In this document: positions 22,393 through 22,460 of the stretch, piece by piece | Layout: the number at the start of each line of letters is the position of its first letter | Position numbering within the stretch: the first letter of the stretch is position 1 | DNA from: Mageeibacillus sp. UBA3781 | GTDB lineage: Bacteria > Bacillota > Clostridia > Saccharofermentanales > Saccharofermentanaceae | Direction: 5' to 3' | DNA: 22,460 bases | Assembly (NCBI GenBank): GCA_002368805.1 | Contig: DFFH01000164.1 | Coordinates: 1 to 22,460, forward strand | The notes under the pieces: generated by a model | Databases searched by the model: none | The model's input: the letters and a program-made list of their open reading frames with translations, nothing else | What the model was told of the DNA's origin: nothing | Program-made: the position numbers and the translations under genes

Positions 22393-22421
22393 TTGACAAG
22401 TTTTTCTCGGAATGGCATAAT
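22393..22421 (+). promoter_or_regulatory. Strong plus-strand promoter for a gene beyond the right edge
   Basis: TTGACA (22393-22398), a 17-base spacer and CATAAT (22416-22421) match the sigma-A consensus at 11 of 12 positions. It points out of the window, divergent from the EAL-domain gene. Transcription should start near 22428. Confidence 0.7.
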
Positions 22422-22429
22422 CATCACGA

Positions 22430-22448
22430 TGATATCAATTTGATATCA
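22430..22448 (+). promoter_or_regulatory. Perfect 9-1-9 palindrome at the start site of the right-edge promoter
   Basis: TGATATCAA, one T, then TTGATATCA is a perfect inverted repeat beginning two bases after the expected start site at about 22428. This is a typical repressor position. The half sites resemble those of some MarR-type regulators, but the binding protein cannot be named. Confidence 0.6.
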
Positions 22449-22460
22449 GTTTACATCAAG

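Noticed and set aside
1..22460. Mobile element, phage, CRISPR, tRNA or rRNA
   Set aside because: No transposase, integrase, phage structural gene, repeat-spacer array or tRNA-like cloverleaf was seen. Gene order and composition look like ordinary chromosome.

Overview
The window looks like chromosomal DNA of an anaerobic Clostridia bacterium (Bacillota; Lachnospiraceae or a relative is my best guess, not provable here). The reasons are: moderate GC by eye; AGGAGG-type ribosome sites; many TGN-TATAAT extended -10 promoters; lipoproteins with Ser/Thr/Asp/Glu-rich linkers; a laminarinase-like GH16 lipoprotein; and a strict-anaerobe oxygen-defence set (PerR, rubredoxin-first 'reverse' rubrerythrin, flavodiiron protein). 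Almost every gene lies on the minus strand. I see no phage, insertion sequence, CRISPR, tRNA or rRNA.

Layout, left to right. 1-334: the first codons of a minus-strand gene leaving the window, then the leader of an XRE-type regulator gene (335-832, +). 858-1039: a shared terminator whose stem holds the stop codon of a possible 54-residue minus-strand protein. 1212-3514: a TetR regulator, ABC ATPase and ABC-2 permease operon, with a TTGACC/GGTTAA palindrome upstream as likely operator. 3603-4718: a lipoprotein of unknown role. 4830-10239: ABC ATPase, two ABC-2 permeases, a NarL-type histidine kinase and its response regulator, all co-directional. This gene content matches the linearmycin/lipid-stress type (LnrJK-LnrLMN, formerly YfiJK-YfiLMN) of sensing and export system. 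10534-12868: a GH16 beta-glucanase lipoprotein divergent from an AraC-family regulator. 12865-13799: a low-complexity lipoprotein translationally coupled to a hotdog acyl-CoA thioesterase. 13931-16359: a large secreted beta-helix/InlB-like protein followed by a 33-residue acidic peptide. 16537-19467: perR, reverse rubrerythrin and flavodiiron protein in one direction behind a promoter with a palindrome in its spacer. 19613-22321: a cytoplasmic protein with a LacI-type sugar-binding fold, a degenerate GGDEF and an intact EAL domain. The right edge holds a strong plus-strand promoter with a perfect 9-1-9 palindrome at the start site of a gene outside the window.

Functionally the window is mostly cell-envelope sensing and protection (two export systems, lipoproteins, a surface protein), glucan use, oxygen/peroxide defence and c-di-GMP turnover. 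The least explained signals are three. First, the 9-mer AAAAGCACT occurs 13 times on the two strands, against about 0.2 expected, in three reading frames and in intergenic DNA. Second, a pair of related structured hairpins shares a 21-base inverted repeat between the exporter and kinase genes. Third, there is a short acidic peptide gene behind the surface protein.
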